Positions 5,200 through 5,269 of a stretch of DNA of 5,269 nt are shown piece by piece (within the stretch, counting starts at the first letter, position 1; each line of letters opens with the position of its first letter). Under the pieces are notes generated by a model, which had not been told where the DNA came from, did not search any database, and saw nothing but the letters and a program-made list of their open reading frames with translations. The position numbers and the translations under genes were made by a program. The stretch covers positions 1 to 5,269 of the forward strand of contig CAKUCW010000061.1 of assembly GCA_934643825.1 (NCBI GenBank). Reading direction: 5' to 3'. The stretch is from an uncultured Clostridia bacterium. GTDB taxonomy: Bacteria > Bacillota > Clostridia > Christensenellales > Aristaeellaceae.

Positions 5200-5232
5200 C
5201 CCCCTAAATCCCCTAAGAACCCCATCACCCCC
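5200..5232 (-). other. Canonical G-quadruplex motif on the minus strand
   Basis: Four C-runs (5200-5204, 5210-5213, 5220-5223, 5228-5232) are spaced by 5, 6 and 4 bases, giving four G-runs of 4-5 on the minus strand with short loops. The runs start about every 10 bases. The same bases are the right arm of the large inverted repeat from 5084, so the two structures exclude each other. Confidence 0.6.
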
Positions 5233-5242
5233 ATTGAAACGA

Positions 5243-5257
5243 GCAGGGACACCCTGC
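5243..5257. repeat. Perfect 6-bp hairpin with ACA loop
   Basis: GCAGGG at 5243-5248 pairs with CCCTGC at 5252-5257 around ACA. It directly follows the second copy of ATTGAAACG (5233-5241). The island continues to the window end, so its right border is not seen. Confidence 0.65.
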
Positions 5258-5269
5258 ACCCGGGAACGG

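Larger units (their letters stand above)
5084..5223. repeat. Large imperfect inverted repeat (about 20 bp) enclosing hairpins
   Basis: The left arm 5084-5103 (GGGG, CTTA, GGG, ATT, GGGGG in order) pairs with the right arm 5200-5223 (CCCCC, AAT, CCCC, TAAG, CCCC), with a few unpaired bases between blocks. Enclosed are a two-part hairpin at 5110-5142 and a second imperfect stem at 5144-5198. The whole looks like a compact insertion-type or structured-RNA module. Confidence 0.6.
4761..5269. other. Gene-free island dense in inverted repeats
   Basis: About 500 bases without a credible reading frame: frames are short, lack ribosome sites and are broken by palindromes. I count at least ten perfect or near-perfect inverted repeats, listed separately where clearest. 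Smaller ones not listed are CTGC/GCAG at 5002-5012 (loop TAT), TGAAAA/TTTTCA at 4950-4966, AGGTGG/CCGCCT at 4973-4990 (one G-T pair) and CTGGAC/GTCCAG at 4854-4869 (loop GGCA). Two 9-base direct repeats also occur: GGGTTACGC at 5017 and 5040, and ATTGAAACG at 4932 and 5233. The layout fits extragenic palindromic elements inserted after a terminator, or a multibranched structured RNA. No transposase is present in the window. Confidence 0.75.

Overview
The window reads as chromosomal DNA from a GC-rich member of the Firmicutes, most likely an uncultured gut-type Clostridia. The grounds are the order rsmD - coaD - small coiled-coil protein, a typical clostridial neighbourhood, followed by a YabN-type mazG next to an HU gene, a second neighbourhood common in Firmicutes. 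Strong AGGAGG-type ribosome binding sites fit this. The assignment rests on gene order and motifs read by eye, not on a database search.

Layout. Bases 1-70 are a very C-rich leader that ends in a good ribosome binding site. Five genes then run on the plus strand with small gaps or an overlap: rsmD (16S rRNA m2G966 methyltransferase), coaD (phosphopantetheine adenylyltransferase, coenzyme A synthesis), a coiled-coil protein of the family usually found after coaD in Clostridia, a GtrB/DPM-like family 2 glycosyltransferase with two C-terminal membrane segments, and a YabN-like fusion of a decayed tetrapyrrole-methylase domain with MazG. The last two overlap by 4 bases (ATGA) and are probably translationally coupled. 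After a 145-base gap holding a plausible promoter and two small leader hairpins comes hup (HU), closed by a clear intrinsic terminator.

From about 4761 to the window end (more than 500 bases) I see no credible gene. This stretch is densely filled with perfect inverted repeats, many with 3-base loops. It also has a 10-bp long-range inverted repeat with two competing partners, a roughly 20-bp imperfect inverted repeat enclosing further hairpins, and a canonical G-quadruplex motif on the minus strand. It is either an island of extragenic palindromic elements or a structured non-coding RNA, and it is the least explained part of the window.

The genes are mostly housekeeping: ribosome modification, CoA synthesis, nucleotide-pool cleaning and nucleoid structure. 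The coiled-coil protein and the membrane glycosyltransferase, placed between the two conserved blocks, hint at an envelope link, but this is inference.
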